In this document: one piece after another, positions 35,068-42,240 of the stretch
How positions within the stretch are numbered: the stretch's first letter is position 1
Layout of the letters: each line of letters begins with the position of its first letter
NCBI GenBank assembly: GCA_023384575.1
Contig: JAHDVP010000028.1
Coordinates: 29,173-72,230 of the forward strand
Reading direction: 5' to 3'
Source: Acidobacteriota bacterium
GTDB lineage: Bacteria; Acidobacteriota; Vicinamibacteria; Vicinamibacterales; JAFNAJ01
DNA: 43,058 nucleotides
Translations under genes and position numbers: made by a program
The notes under the pieces: generated by a model
What the model was told of the DNA's origin: nothing
Seen by the model: the letters and a program-made list of their open reading frames with translations, nothing else
The model's database searches: none

Positions 35068-36219
35068 GTGTCCCCTTTCACTCGTCGAGGTGTCGACGGC
35101 CGATTCGACCATCTGCTCGACCGGCAACTCACCCTCGGCGCGCTCCACCTCGTCGAGCGTCGCCTGCGTGGCCGGGTACTTCGGCGTGAGCAGGCGGCAG
35201 CAATCCTCATCGGGAAGAATCGACGTGTCGTAGGTCCCAATCGCGCGGGCCTCGGCCGTGATGTCCTCCTTGTCCATGCCGACCAGCGGACGCAGGACGG
35301 TGAGCTCGGTGGCGCGGTCGACGACGGCCAGGTTCTCGATGGTCTGCGAGGCCACCTGCCCGACGACGTCGCCGGTCACGAGCGCGCGGATGCGTCGCCT
35401 CCGCGCCAGTCGCTCGGCGATGCGGAACATGAACCGGCGGTAGATCACCACCCGCAGCGCCGGCGGACAGCCGGCGACGACCCGCTGCTGAACCGGCCCG
35501 AAGGGCACGAGCGTCAGACGCGACCCGAGCTGGTACCCGGCCAGGACACCGGCGAGCGTACGCGCCTTGTCGATCGACGCCGGCGAGAGCAAGGGGTAAC
35601 TGTGGAAGTGCACGAGGTCGGCCCGGCAGCCCCGGCGCATCACCCGGTACGCCGCCACCGGCGAATCGATCCCCCCGGACATCAGGCACAGCACGGCGCC
35701 GCTCGCTCCGGTGGGCAGGCCTCCGGGGCCGCGCAGCCGACTCGTGGAGCAATACGCCAGCCCCGACAGGATCTCCACCCGCACCACGAGCGCCGGCGAG
35801 TCGAGGTCGACCGGCCAGCCGTAGGTCGCGTGCAGGCGCCCACCGAGACGCCGCTCGACATCCGGCGAGGGCACCGGGAACCGCTTGTCTGACCGTGCCA
35901 CGCGCACGCGAAACGACGCCGGGGTCGCGTCGCGTAACCGGTCGACGAAATGCTGCTCGATGAGGTCGAGGTCCGCTGGCAGCCGGTCGGCCACCGCGAC
36001 GTTCGCCACGCCAAAGACGCGGGCCACCCTCGCGGCGACGGCGTCCGCGTCGGCCCCGGGTCGCAGCCGGATTTCGACGCGGCTCATGAACGGCCTCACT
36101 TCAGCCACGCCCAGGCCGGTGGTCGCCGCACGGAGGTTCCTGGCGAGACGATCGACGAACCACGGACGGTTTCGTCCTTTGAGCGCCAGCTCCTGGTAGT
36201 GCACGAGCAGGCAGGTCAT
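35044..36219 (-). CDS. thiI: tRNA 4-thiouridine synthase ThiI, C-terminus recoded by the RAYT element
   Basis: The protein is 391 aa. The N-terminal ferredoxin-like/THUMP region (about 1-165, LLVHYQELALKGRNRPWF) is followed by a PP-loop ATPase with LMSGGIDSPVAAY, and GDVVGQVASQTIENL, LRPLVGMDKEDI and the conserved DEDCCRLLTPKYP. No rhodanese domain follows, so this is the short ThiI form that needs a separate sulfur donor. It makes s4U8 in tRNA. The last residues RGHSSFLGAG are translated from the end of the mobile element, so the native stop has been displaced. ATG 36219 overlaps the hpnE stop (ATGA). Confidence 0.93.
   Translation of the reverse strand: MTCLLVHYQELALKGRNRPWFVDRLARNLRAATTGLGVAEVRPFMSRVEIRLRPGADADAVAARVARVFGVANVAVADRLPADLDLIEQHFVDRLRDATPASFRVRVARSDKRFPVPSPDVERRLGGRLHATYGWPVDLDSPALVVRVEILSGLAYCSTSRLRGPGGLPTGASGAVLCLMSGGIDSPVAAYRVMRRGCRADLVHFHSYPLLSPASIDKARTLAGVLAGYQLGSRLTLVPFGPVQQRVVAGCPPALRVVIYRRFMFRIAERLARRRRIRALVTGDVVGQVASQTIENLAVVDRATELTVLRPLVGMDKEDITAEARAIGTYDTSILPDEDCCRLLTPKYPATQATLDEVERAEGELPVEQMVESAVDTSTSERGHSSFLGAG
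35060..35078 (-). repeat. Right terminal inverted repeat
   Basis: AAAGATGAGTGTCCCCTTT, exact inverse of 34152-34170. Read on the minus strand it forms codons of the thiI C-terminus (RGHSSF). Confidence 0.92.
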
Positions 36220-37607
36220 GGGCCGAACAGGGGACCCGACACGTTGATGCCCGCGTCGGCCAGCGCGGCCAGGGCCGCGAGTCGGCCGGCCACGACCGCG
36301 CTCTCGAGCGTGGCCGGGAGGCCCGTGTCGACCCAGTCGCTCGCGAGGTAGAGGCCCTCCACGCTCGTCCGCACTCCGGGCCGCTCGGGCTGGCCCGGCG
36401 CGAGCGAGAACGTTGCGTTGGGCTCGCGGACGACGACGGCGCGCTCGAGGCGGGCACGCCTGGCCGCGGGCAACGCGCCCACCACCTCGTCGAGCGCAAG
36501 CGACACCACCGCGTCGTTCGACGCTCGCAGGATGTCCTGAGCGCCGCTCGACACGAGCGAGAGGTGCGACGCGCGCCCCCCGCCGAAGATGCGCTGCTTG
36601 TCGAACACCCACTGCATCCGGCGGCCCGGCAGGCCGACGAACGGCTCGTCGAGCACCGGGCGATCGAACCACAGGTTCACGGTGACGATGGGAGAGGCCG
36701 CCGTCGCCGACGCGCGGCGCACGAGATCGGCCACGGCCGGGCCTGCGTCGCGCAGGACCGACGGCAACGAGAACCACCCCGTGGCCACCACCACCTGCGG
36801 CGCCGCCACCCGCTCGCCCCGCACGTCGATGCCGGCCAGGCGTTCACCGTCGAAGACGACGTGGGCCAGGGCGTTCGCGCGGACCTCGCCGCCGAGACGT
36901 TCGATCTCGGCACGGGCCGGCTCGGCGTACATCTCGTCGAGCGGCACCCGGGGAAGCACGACCGCGGCGTCGGCAGGATCCGGGCCGAAGACGCCGGCCA
37001 GGACCGGCAGGAACGCCGAGGCGCTGGCCACGCGGACGTCCTGGTTCAACGCCGCGAGGGCCAGCGGCTCCCAGAGCATCGCCTGCAGTTGCTCGCCCTG
37101 GCCGTGCGCGGCCAGCCACTGCGCGACCGTCTGGTCCGCGGGAGCCATCGCGGCCGCCTCGTGCGGCGCACGACCCCGTGCCGACAGGAGCACGCGCGCC
37201 AGCCGGAACACGCTCAGGCGGTCGCGGAGCGACAGCCCGCGCCAGCGCAGCACGCCCGCCACGAGGTGCCAGGGTGATGGCAGCGGTGGACAGTGCAGAT
37301 GCGACCACTGCCCTGCCGCGTCGACGAACGAGGCGTCGAGCGATGCGGCGCGTTCGACGCGACCTCCCGCGCCGAGGGCATCGAGCCACCTGAGGGTCTC
37401 GTGGTAGCACCCGAGCAGCACGTGCTGACCGTTGTCGACGAGCTCGCCGGTGGCGCGATCGACAAACGACGTCGCCCGTCCACCCAGCTTGCCGCGGGCC
37501 TCGAGCACGAGGACACGTGCGCCGTGCCCTGCGAGGCCGACGGCTGCGGTCAAACCGGCGCAGCCCGCGCCGATGACGACCACGTCGTGCCGCGTCGTCG
37601 CGGTCAC
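36216..37607 (-). CDS. hpnE: Hydroxysqualene dehydroxylase
   Basis: The protein is 463 aa. The FAD-binding motif VVVIGAGCAGLTAAVGLAGHGARVLVLEA (about 8-36) and GGRATSFVD are typical of this amine-oxidase-like desaturase family. DNGQHVLLGCYHETLRWLDALG, SLVSSGAQDIL and GLYLASDWVDTGLPATLESAVVAGRLAA are family-level hallmarks. In the HpnCDE route, HpnE reduces hydroxysqualene to squalene. GTG 37607 overlaps the hpnD stop (GTGA), and its own stop overlaps thiI, so hpnD-hpnE-thiI are probably co-translated. Confidence 0.94.
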   Translation of the reverse strand: MTATTRHDVVVIGAGCAGLTAAVGLAGHGARVLVLEARGKLGGRATSFVDRATGELVDNGQHVLLGCYHETLRWLDALGAGGRVERAASLDASFVDAAGQWSHLHCPPLPSPWHLVAGVLRWRGLSLRDRLSVFRLARVLLSARGRAPHEAAAMAPADQTVAQWLAAHGQGEQLQAMLWEPLALAALNQDVRVASASAFLPVLAGVFGPDPADAAVVLPRVPLDEMYAEPARAEIERLGGEVRANALAHVVFDGERLAGIDVRGERVAAPQVVVATGWFSLPSVLRDAGPAVADLVRRASATAASPIVTVNLWFDRPVLDEPFVGLPGRRMQWVFDKQRIFGGGRASHLSLVSSGAQDILRASNDAVVSLALDEVVGALPAARRARLERAVVVREPNATFSLAPGQPERPGVRTSVEGLYLASDWVDTGLPATLESAVVAGRLAALAALADAGINVSGPLFGP

Positions 37608-38428
37608 CGCCGTCCCGCCATCACCCGCGCCCAGGTCGACACGGCAATCAGCGCCCGGCGCGGGCGGGGCACCCGCACGGTCTCCGAAAAGACGTCGAAG
37701 TGCCTGGCTTCGATGCGGTCGAGGATGGCGCGGTAGATGGCGCCCATGATCTCGGCGGCCACGAGTCGGCGGGCGTCGGCGCGCGGCAGGGCGGCCCGCG
37801 CCTCGGCGTAGAAGCGGCGCGCCCGCGCGGCCTGGTGGGCGAGCAGGCCGACGACAGGGGCCGTGGTCCGGCCGTCGCGCAGGTCCTGTTCGGTGCAGCC
37901 GAAGCGCGAGAGCTCCTCGATGGGGATGTACAGCCGGTTGCGCGCCAGGTCGACCGGCACGTCGCGCAGGATGTTGGTGAGCTGCAGGGCCAGCCCCAGG
38001 CGCTCGGCGTAGGTGCCGGCTTCGGCCGTCCGCGCGCCGAAGATGGCGACCGAGATCAGCCCCACCGTCGAGGCCACGCGGTAACAGTACTCCCGCAGGT
38101 CGTCGAACGTCGGGTAACGACGCGGCGTGACGTCCATGGCCACGCCGTCGATGAGGTCGTCGAACGGCCGCCGTGGCAAGCCGAACTGCCCGACGAGGGG
38201 CTCGAGCGCCCGCCCCTGGGGTGAGTGCGGCTGGCCGCCCGCGAAGCACGCCTCGACCTCGCGGCGCCAGAACGACAGGGCGCTCTCGACATCCGGCCCG
38301 CCCGACGCAGGCGCCTCGTCGACGGCGTCGTCCACGGCTCGGCAGAAATCCCAGACGGCGACGATCGCCCGCCGCCGGCGTGGCGGAAGCACGAGGAACG
38401 AGTAGTAGAAGTTCGTGTCGCGAGACAT
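37604..38428 (-). CDS. hpnD: Presqualene diphosphate synthase
   Basis: The protein is 274 aa. The start MSRDTNFYYSFLVLPPRRR is typical. The two Asp-rich motifs of trans-isoprenyl head-to-head synthases are DFCRAVDDAVDE (about 29-40) and LTNILRDVPVDLARNRLYIP. It joins two farnesyl diphosphates to presqualene diphosphate. ATG 38428 is chosen; upstream extension of the frame is antisense to the adenosyltransferase gene. TATAGA at 38461-38456 may be its -10, overlapping the TATAAT of the divergent gene. Confidence 0.94.
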   Translation of the reverse strand: MSRDTNFYYSFLVLPPRRRRAIVAVWDFCRAVDDAVDEAPASGGPDVESALSFWRREVEACFAGGQPHSPQGRALEPLVGQFGLPRRPFDDLIDGVAMDVTPRRYPTFDDLREYCYRVASTVGLISVAIFGARTAEAGTYAERLGLALQLTNILRDVPVDLARNRLYIPIEELSRFGCTEQDLRDGRTTAPVVGLLAHQAARARRFYAEARAALPRADARRLVAAEIMGAIYRAILDRIEARHFDVFSETVRVPRPRRALIAVSTWARVMAGRR

Positions 38429-38455
38429 GGCCACCGAGGCGCTCGAAGACGTGAG

Positions 38456-38463
38456 TCTATAAT
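38456..38463. promoter_or_regulatory. -10 TATAAT (plus) overlapping TATAGA (minus) between divergent genes
   Basis: On the plus strand TATAAT (38458-38463) ends six bases before GTG 38470, implying a leaderless adenosyltransferase mRNA. On the minus strand TATAGA lies about 28 bases before hpnD. Both depend on the same few bases. Confidence 0.6.
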
Positions 38464-38469
38464 CGTTAC

Positions 38470-39009
38470 GTGAAAATCTACACTCGGACCGGCGACAGGG
38501 GCGAAACCGGTCTCTTCGACGGCACGCGTGTCTCGAAGGCCGATCTGCGCGTCGACGCCTACGGCGAGGTCGACGAGCTGAACGCTGCACTCGGCATGGT
38601 GCGGGCGGCGGGGGTCGATGAGGAGATCGATGGTCTGATTGCAGGCCTGCAGCGCGATCTGCACGCCCTGGGTGCTCGCCTCGCCGATCCGGAGCACCGC
38701 ATCGCGTCACGGGTCGAGAAGGCCGCACTCGGCGAGCAGGCCGTCGCGCGACTCGAAGCGACGATCGACCGGCTCGAGACGGATCTGCCGCCGCTCAGGC
38801 GGTTCATCCTGGCCGGCGGCAGTCAGGCCGGCGCCGCGCTGCACCTCGCGCGAACGATCTGCCGGCGCGCCGAGCGCCGCATCGTCGGTCTCGGGCCGGA
38901 GGCCGTCGACGCGGACGTGATCACCTACGTGAACCGCCTGTCCGACCTGCTCTTCGTGCTGGCCCGGACGGTCAACCACCGCGCCGGGCTCCCGGAGACC
39001 GAGTGGTAG
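38470..39009 (+). CDS. pduO: Cob(I)alamin adenosyltransferase, PduO type
   Basis: The protein is 179 aa. The ATP-binding N-terminus YTRTGDRGETGLFDG (about 4-18), DAYGEVDELNAALG and FILAGGSQAGAALHLARTICRRAER are the three signature regions of the PduO/MMAB family. It adenosylates cob(I)alamin to coenzyme B12. GTG 38470 is directly preceded by a -10 box with no Shine-Dalgarno sequence. It overlaps hpnC by 7 bases. Confidence 0.96.
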   Translation: MKIYTRTGDRGETGLFDGTRVSKADLRVDAYGEVDELNAALGMVRAAGVDEEIDGLIAGLQRDLHALGARLADPEHRIASRVEKAALGEQAVARLEATIDRLETDLPPLRRFILAGGSQAGAALHLARTICRRAERRIVGLGPEAVDADVITYVNRLSDLLFVLARTVNHRAGLPETEW

Positions 39010-39887
39010 TCGAGACGCTTCCTGCTGCGGTGCGCGGTGCCTACGCGCACTGCGAGCGTCTGGCGCGCACCCATTACGAGAACTTTCCCGTGGCGTCGCG
39101 GCTGCTGCCCGCGGCGATGCGACCGCACGTGGCGGCCGTGTACGCGTTCGCCAGGACAGCGGACGACTTCGCCGACGAGGGCGACCATCCCCCCGAGCAG
39201 CGGCTGCGGCAGCTCGATGACTGGCGCGAGCGCCTGTGGCGTGCCGGTTCGGGCGAGGTCGCTGACGACGACCACGCACCGGTCTTCGCGGCCCTGGCCC
39301 ACACGATCGCGACGCACCATCTGCCCGTCACGCTCTTCGAGGACCTGCTCTCGGCCTTCTCGCAGGATGTGACCACGACGCGCTATCGGACGTGGACGGA
39401 CCTCATGGACTATTGCCGGCGATCGGCCAATCCAGTGGGCCGGCTCGTGCTGCGCATCGCCGGGTACGACCGCGAGGATCTCGATCTCTCGTCCGACAGC
39501 CTCTGCACGGGGCTGCAACTGGCCAACTTCTGGCAGGACTTCGCGCGCGACTGGCAGATTGGCCGATTGTACGTGCCCGCCGAGATCTCGGAGCGCTTCG
39601 ACGCCCGGGAGGCCGACCTCGACCCCGAAGCGCTGACCCCGGAGTGGCGTTGCGCGATCGAGCAGGCGGCCGAACGCACGCGACCACTCTTCGCCGAAGG
39701 CCGCCACGTCTGCGACGAGGTCTCGGGCCGGCTCCGCTTCGAGCTTCGGCTCACCTGGCTCGGCGGCACGACGATTCTCGACAAGCTCGCCGCCACGGGC
39801 TTCGAGCCCCACCACCGTCGGCCGACACTCGGCTGGACCGACGCGCCCCGCCTGCTATGGCAGGCCTGGCGCTGGCCACCCGCCTGA
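39003..39887 (+). CDS. hpnC: Hydroxysqualene synthase
   Basis: The protein is 294 aa. The two Asp-rich motifs are YAFARTADDFADEGD (about 47-61) and LQLANFWQDFARDWQIGRLYVP. The N-terminal HYENFPVASRLLPAAMRPHVAAVYAF is typical of HpnC. It converts presqualene diphosphate to hydroxysqualene, between HpnD and HpnE. It starts at GTG 39003 inside the adenosyltransferase gene and lies on the opposite strand from hpnD/E. Confidence 0.94.
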   Translation: MVVETLPAAVRGAYAHCERLARTHYENFPVASRLLPAAMRPHVAAVYAFARTADDFADEGDHPPEQRLRQLDDWRERLWRAGSGEVADDDHAPVFAALAHTIATHHLPVTLFEDLLSAFSQDVTTTRYRTWTDLMDYCRRSANPVGRLVLRIAGYDREDLDLSSDSLCTGLQLANFWQDFARDWQIGRLYVPAEISERFDAREADLDPEALTPEWRCAIEQAAERTRPLFAEGRHVCDEVSGRLRFELRLTWLGGTTILDKLAATGFEPHHRRPTLGWTDAPRLLWQAWRWPPA

Positions 39888-39902
39888 ACGTCGGCCAGAT
39901 CG

Positions 39903-40685
39903 ATGCCTCCCCTGCCACCGACGCCGCGCGCGAAGCGCCACGGCCCACGGCCCGTCGAGGCGCCCCCTGCGGCCCGGCGCCGGTTTCGCACGAAGTTGCT
40001 CGCCTGGTACCGCGCCAATGGTCGCGATCTCCCCTGGCGCAGGACGACCGACCCGTATCACGTGCTCGTCTCGGAGGTCATGCTCCAGCAGACCCAGGTC
40101 GATCGCGTGCTGCCCAAATACGTCGAGTGGCTCGACAAGTACCCCACGCTCGAGGCCCTTGCGTCGGCGCACGACGAGGAGGTCGTCCGCACGTGGTACC
40201 CGCTCGGTTACAACATCAGACCGAGACGGCTGCAATCGATCGCGCGCGAGGCGGTCGCGAGGTTCGATGGCCGGCTGCCCGGCGAGGAGGGCACACTGCT
40301 CTCGTTCAAGGGGATCGGCGCCTACACGGCGGGCGCGGTGCTCAGCTTCGCGTTCGGCAAGCGCGCGGCGATCCTCGACACGAACGTCGCGCGCGTCCTC
40401 TTCCGCGTCTTCGTCGGCAGGGGCGAGCCGCGCAGCTCGGCGATGCAGCGGCAGTTGTGGGACCTGTCGAGACGGCTGCTGCCCCGGCGCGACGTCTACG
40501 ACTTCAACCAGGCGCTCATGGACTTCGGCGCGACGCAGTGTCCCGCGCGGAAGCCGAAGTGCCTCATCTGCCCGATGCAGCGCTTCTGCGCCGCCTTCCC
40601 GTTCAACCCGGAGAACGAGCGCCCGGCGGCGAGGCGCAGCCGGGACAGAGCGCGTCCAGACGCTCACCCGTCGGCCGGGGCCTGA
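39903..40685 (+). CDS. mutY: A/G-specific adenine glycosylase, short form
   Basis: The protein is 260 aa against about 350 for full MutY. The glycosylase core is complete: LPWRRTTDPYHVLVSEVMLQQTQV with catalytic Glu58, helix-hairpin-helix FKGIGAYTAGAV, ILDTNVARV with Asp159, and the 4Fe-4S ligands Cys213, Cys220, Cys223 and Cys229 (C-x6-C-x2-C-x5-C). The C-terminal MutT-like domain that reads 8-oxoG is absent; the protein stops about 30 residues after the cluster. It removes adenine mispaired with 8-oxoG. Its 3' end overlaps the convergent NUDIX gene by 22 bases. Confidence 0.93.
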   Translation: MPPLPPTPRAKRHGPRPVEAPPAARRRFRTKLLAWYRANGRDLPWRRTTDPYHVLVSEVMLQQTQVDRVLPKYVEWLDKYPTLEALASAHDEEVVRTWYPLGYNIRPRRLQSIAREAVARFDGRLPGEEGTLLSFKGIGAYTAGAVLSFAFGKRAAILDTNVARVLFRVFVGRGEPRSSAMQRQLWDLSRRLLPRRDVYDFNQALMDFGATQCPARKPKCLICPMQRFCAAFPFNPENERPAARRSRDRARPDAHPSAGA

Positions 40686-41074
40686 GGCAGGCCGCTCGCG
40701 AGCCGGTCGATCAGCTCGGCGTCGGCCTCTGGAAAGTCGAGCGACCGCAGCTCTCCCCGCGGCACCCACCGCACCTCCTGCCCCAAGGTCGGATGCAGCT
40801 CGCCGCAGATCTCGCACTCGAAGAAGTGCAGCTCGACACGACGCTCGGTATACGCATGGGTCGTCGAGAAGATCGCACGGCCGACGATCGCGTGCGCCCC
40901 GAGCTCTTCGAGCATCTCGCGACGCAGACACTCGTCGAGGCGTTCACCTTCTTCGACCTTGCCCCCGGGAAACTCCCAGCGGCCGGCGAGGTGCGTACCC
41001 TCGAGCCGGCGCGTCAGCAGGAACGCGCCGTCGCGCTCGACGACCGCCGCGGCGACGACCACGGTGGGCGTCAC
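40664..41074 (-). CDS. MutT-like NUDIX hydrolase
   Basis: The protein is 136 aa. The MutT-type motif WEFPGGKVEEGE runs into a full NUDIX box GGKVEEGERLDECLRREMLEELGA. Length and the opening VVVAAAVVERDGAFLLTRRLEGTHLAGRW match 8-oxo-dGTP diphosphatases. It would clear oxidised dGTP, the same damage pathway served by the facing MutY. GTG 41074 overlaps the ygfZ-like stop (GTGA). Confidence 0.92.
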   Translation of the reverse strand: MTPTVVVAAAVVERDGAFLLTRRLEGTHLAGRWEFPGGKVEEGERLDECLRREMLEELGAHAIVGRAIFSTTHAYTERRVELHFFECEICGELHPTLGQEVRWVPRGELRSLDFPEADAELIDRLASGLPQAPADG

Positions 41075-42177
41075 GCGAGGCTCTCGTCGAAGGGCCGCAC
41101 GAACGGAAGCCCGGTCACGGACAGCTCGACCCGACCCGCGGGGATGTCGGCGTCGACGCGGGTGCCGACCTCGACGTAGTCGCGATGCACGTACCCGAGC
41201 GCGATCACCCGCGACAGCGCCGGCGACCAGGCGACGCTCGTGACGTGCCCGACGTCCCGCGGGCCAACGAGCAGCCGCGTCCCCGCCGGCAGCGTCGACG
41301 CGTCGGTGAGGCCCGAGCCTGTCGTCAGCCCGACCAGGCGCCGCGCGACCCGACCATGGCCGCGGTCGCGGACCCTGACGATGATCTCCTGGCCGACGTA
41401 GCACCCCTTCGTGAAGCTGATGGCCCGGTCCTCGATGCCCGCCTCGAGGGGAATCGTCTCGTCGGTCATGTCGATGCCGAACCAGGGCCGACCAGCCTCG
41501 ACCCTCAGCTGGTGCCAGGTCGCCTCGTCCATCTCGACCGCGCCGGCCGCGACGAGCGCCGCGCGGAGGGCCTCAACGCGTGTCGGAGGTACGTAGAGGT
41601 CGACCCCCGGAAGGCCGAGGTCGCGCGATGCCGCGACGACCCAGTGGTCGAAGCCGTCGCTCGGCACTACCTCGGCGGTCGGGTCGCCCGACGGTGGTCT
41701 GGCATCGACCTCGAGCGTGACTGACGCGTGTTCACGGGCACCCCGGAACAGGACGCCCAGACGCTCGGCCGAGACCAGTCGGGCATCGCCGAGGGCGGCG
41801 ATCACCACCTCGCCAGCGTCCGGCCCGTGTACCGCCAGCCTCGACACCCCGGCCGTGACATCGGTGACGACGACGTCCTCCATGATGACGAGCAGGTCGA
41901 GTCGGGCCTGGAGGCTAGCCGCCAGACCCTCCGGCACGTCGAGCAGCAGGCGATCGGGGAGCGCCAGCACCCGCACGTCGGCGATCATGCGGCCCTGCGG
42001 AGTGAGGTACGCCGCGTAACACCCGAGGCCTGACGTGAGGGCGGCGATATCGTTCGTGAGCAACCCCTGCAGCCAGGTCGACCGGTCGGCGCCCCGCACC
42101 TCGAGCCGGCCCTCGGCGGACCGGTCGAACACCCCGGCGCGACGCCGTACCGCCTCGTACACTGCCCCTTCGCTCAT
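41071..42177 (-). CDS. ygfZ: YgfZ/GcvT-like Fe-S cluster maturation protein
   Basis: The protein is 368 aa with a GcvT-like fold. The YgfZ signature KGCYVGQE is intact in ISFTKGCYVGQEIIVR, along with FDRSAEGRLEVRGADRSTWLQGLLTNDI and YLTPQGRMIADVRVL. It is a folate-binding factor for certain Fe-S enzymes, not the glycine cleavage T protein, as no gcvH or gcvP is nearby. ATG 42177 has GAGGG at 7 bases; GTG 42195 would add six residues. Confidence 0.92.
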   Translation of the reverse strand: MSEGAVYEAVRRRAGVFDRSAEGRLEVRGADRSTWLQGLLTNDIAALTSGLGCYAAYLTPQGRMIADVRVLALPDRLLLDVPEGLAASLQARLDLLVIMEDVVVTDVTAGVSRLAVHGPDAGEVVIAALGDARLVSAERLGVLFRGAREHASVTLEVDARPPSGDPTAEVVPSDGFDHWVVAASRDLGLPGVDLYVPPTRVEALRAALVAAGAVEMDEATWHQLRVEAGRPWFGIDMTDETIPLEAGIEDRAISFTKGCYVGQEIIVRVRDRGHGRVARRLVGLTTGSGLTDASTLPAGTRLLVGPRDVGHVTSVAWSPALSRVIALGYVHRDYVEVGTRVDADIPAGRVELSVTGLPFVRPFDESLA

Positions 42178-42226
42178 ACGCGGGCCCTCGATCACACTCG
42201 GGATGCCCAGAGCGCACCCTTCCGGT

Positions 42227-42232
42227 TATCCT
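42227..42232 (+). promoter_or_regulatory. -10-like TATCCT for a leaderless mRNA
   Basis: TATCCT (fits TANNNT) ends 8 bases before ATG 42241, with no Shine-Dalgarno sequence between them. Confidence 0.45.
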
Positions 42233-42240
42233 GAAACGTC

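Larger units (their letters stand above)
34152..35078 (+). mobile_element. RAYT-type element with 19-bp inverted ends
   Basis: The 927-base unit is bounded by perfect 19-bp inverted repeats and contains a single IS200-like (Y1) transposase gene. Both ends can form hairpins, as REP elements do: GACACTC/GAGTGTC at 34158-34180, and GAGTG/CACTC at 35066-35083 across the right boundary. A second strong stem (GCCCTC/GAGGGC, 34181-34205) follows the left end. It has inserted between the HD hydrolase gene and the 3' end of thiI, supplying the last codons of thiI. Confidence 0.8.

Noticed and set aside
41071-42177. Glycine cleavage T protein (gcvT)
   Set aside because: The KGCYVGQE motif and the absence of gcvH/gcvP neighbours identify it as YgfZ.
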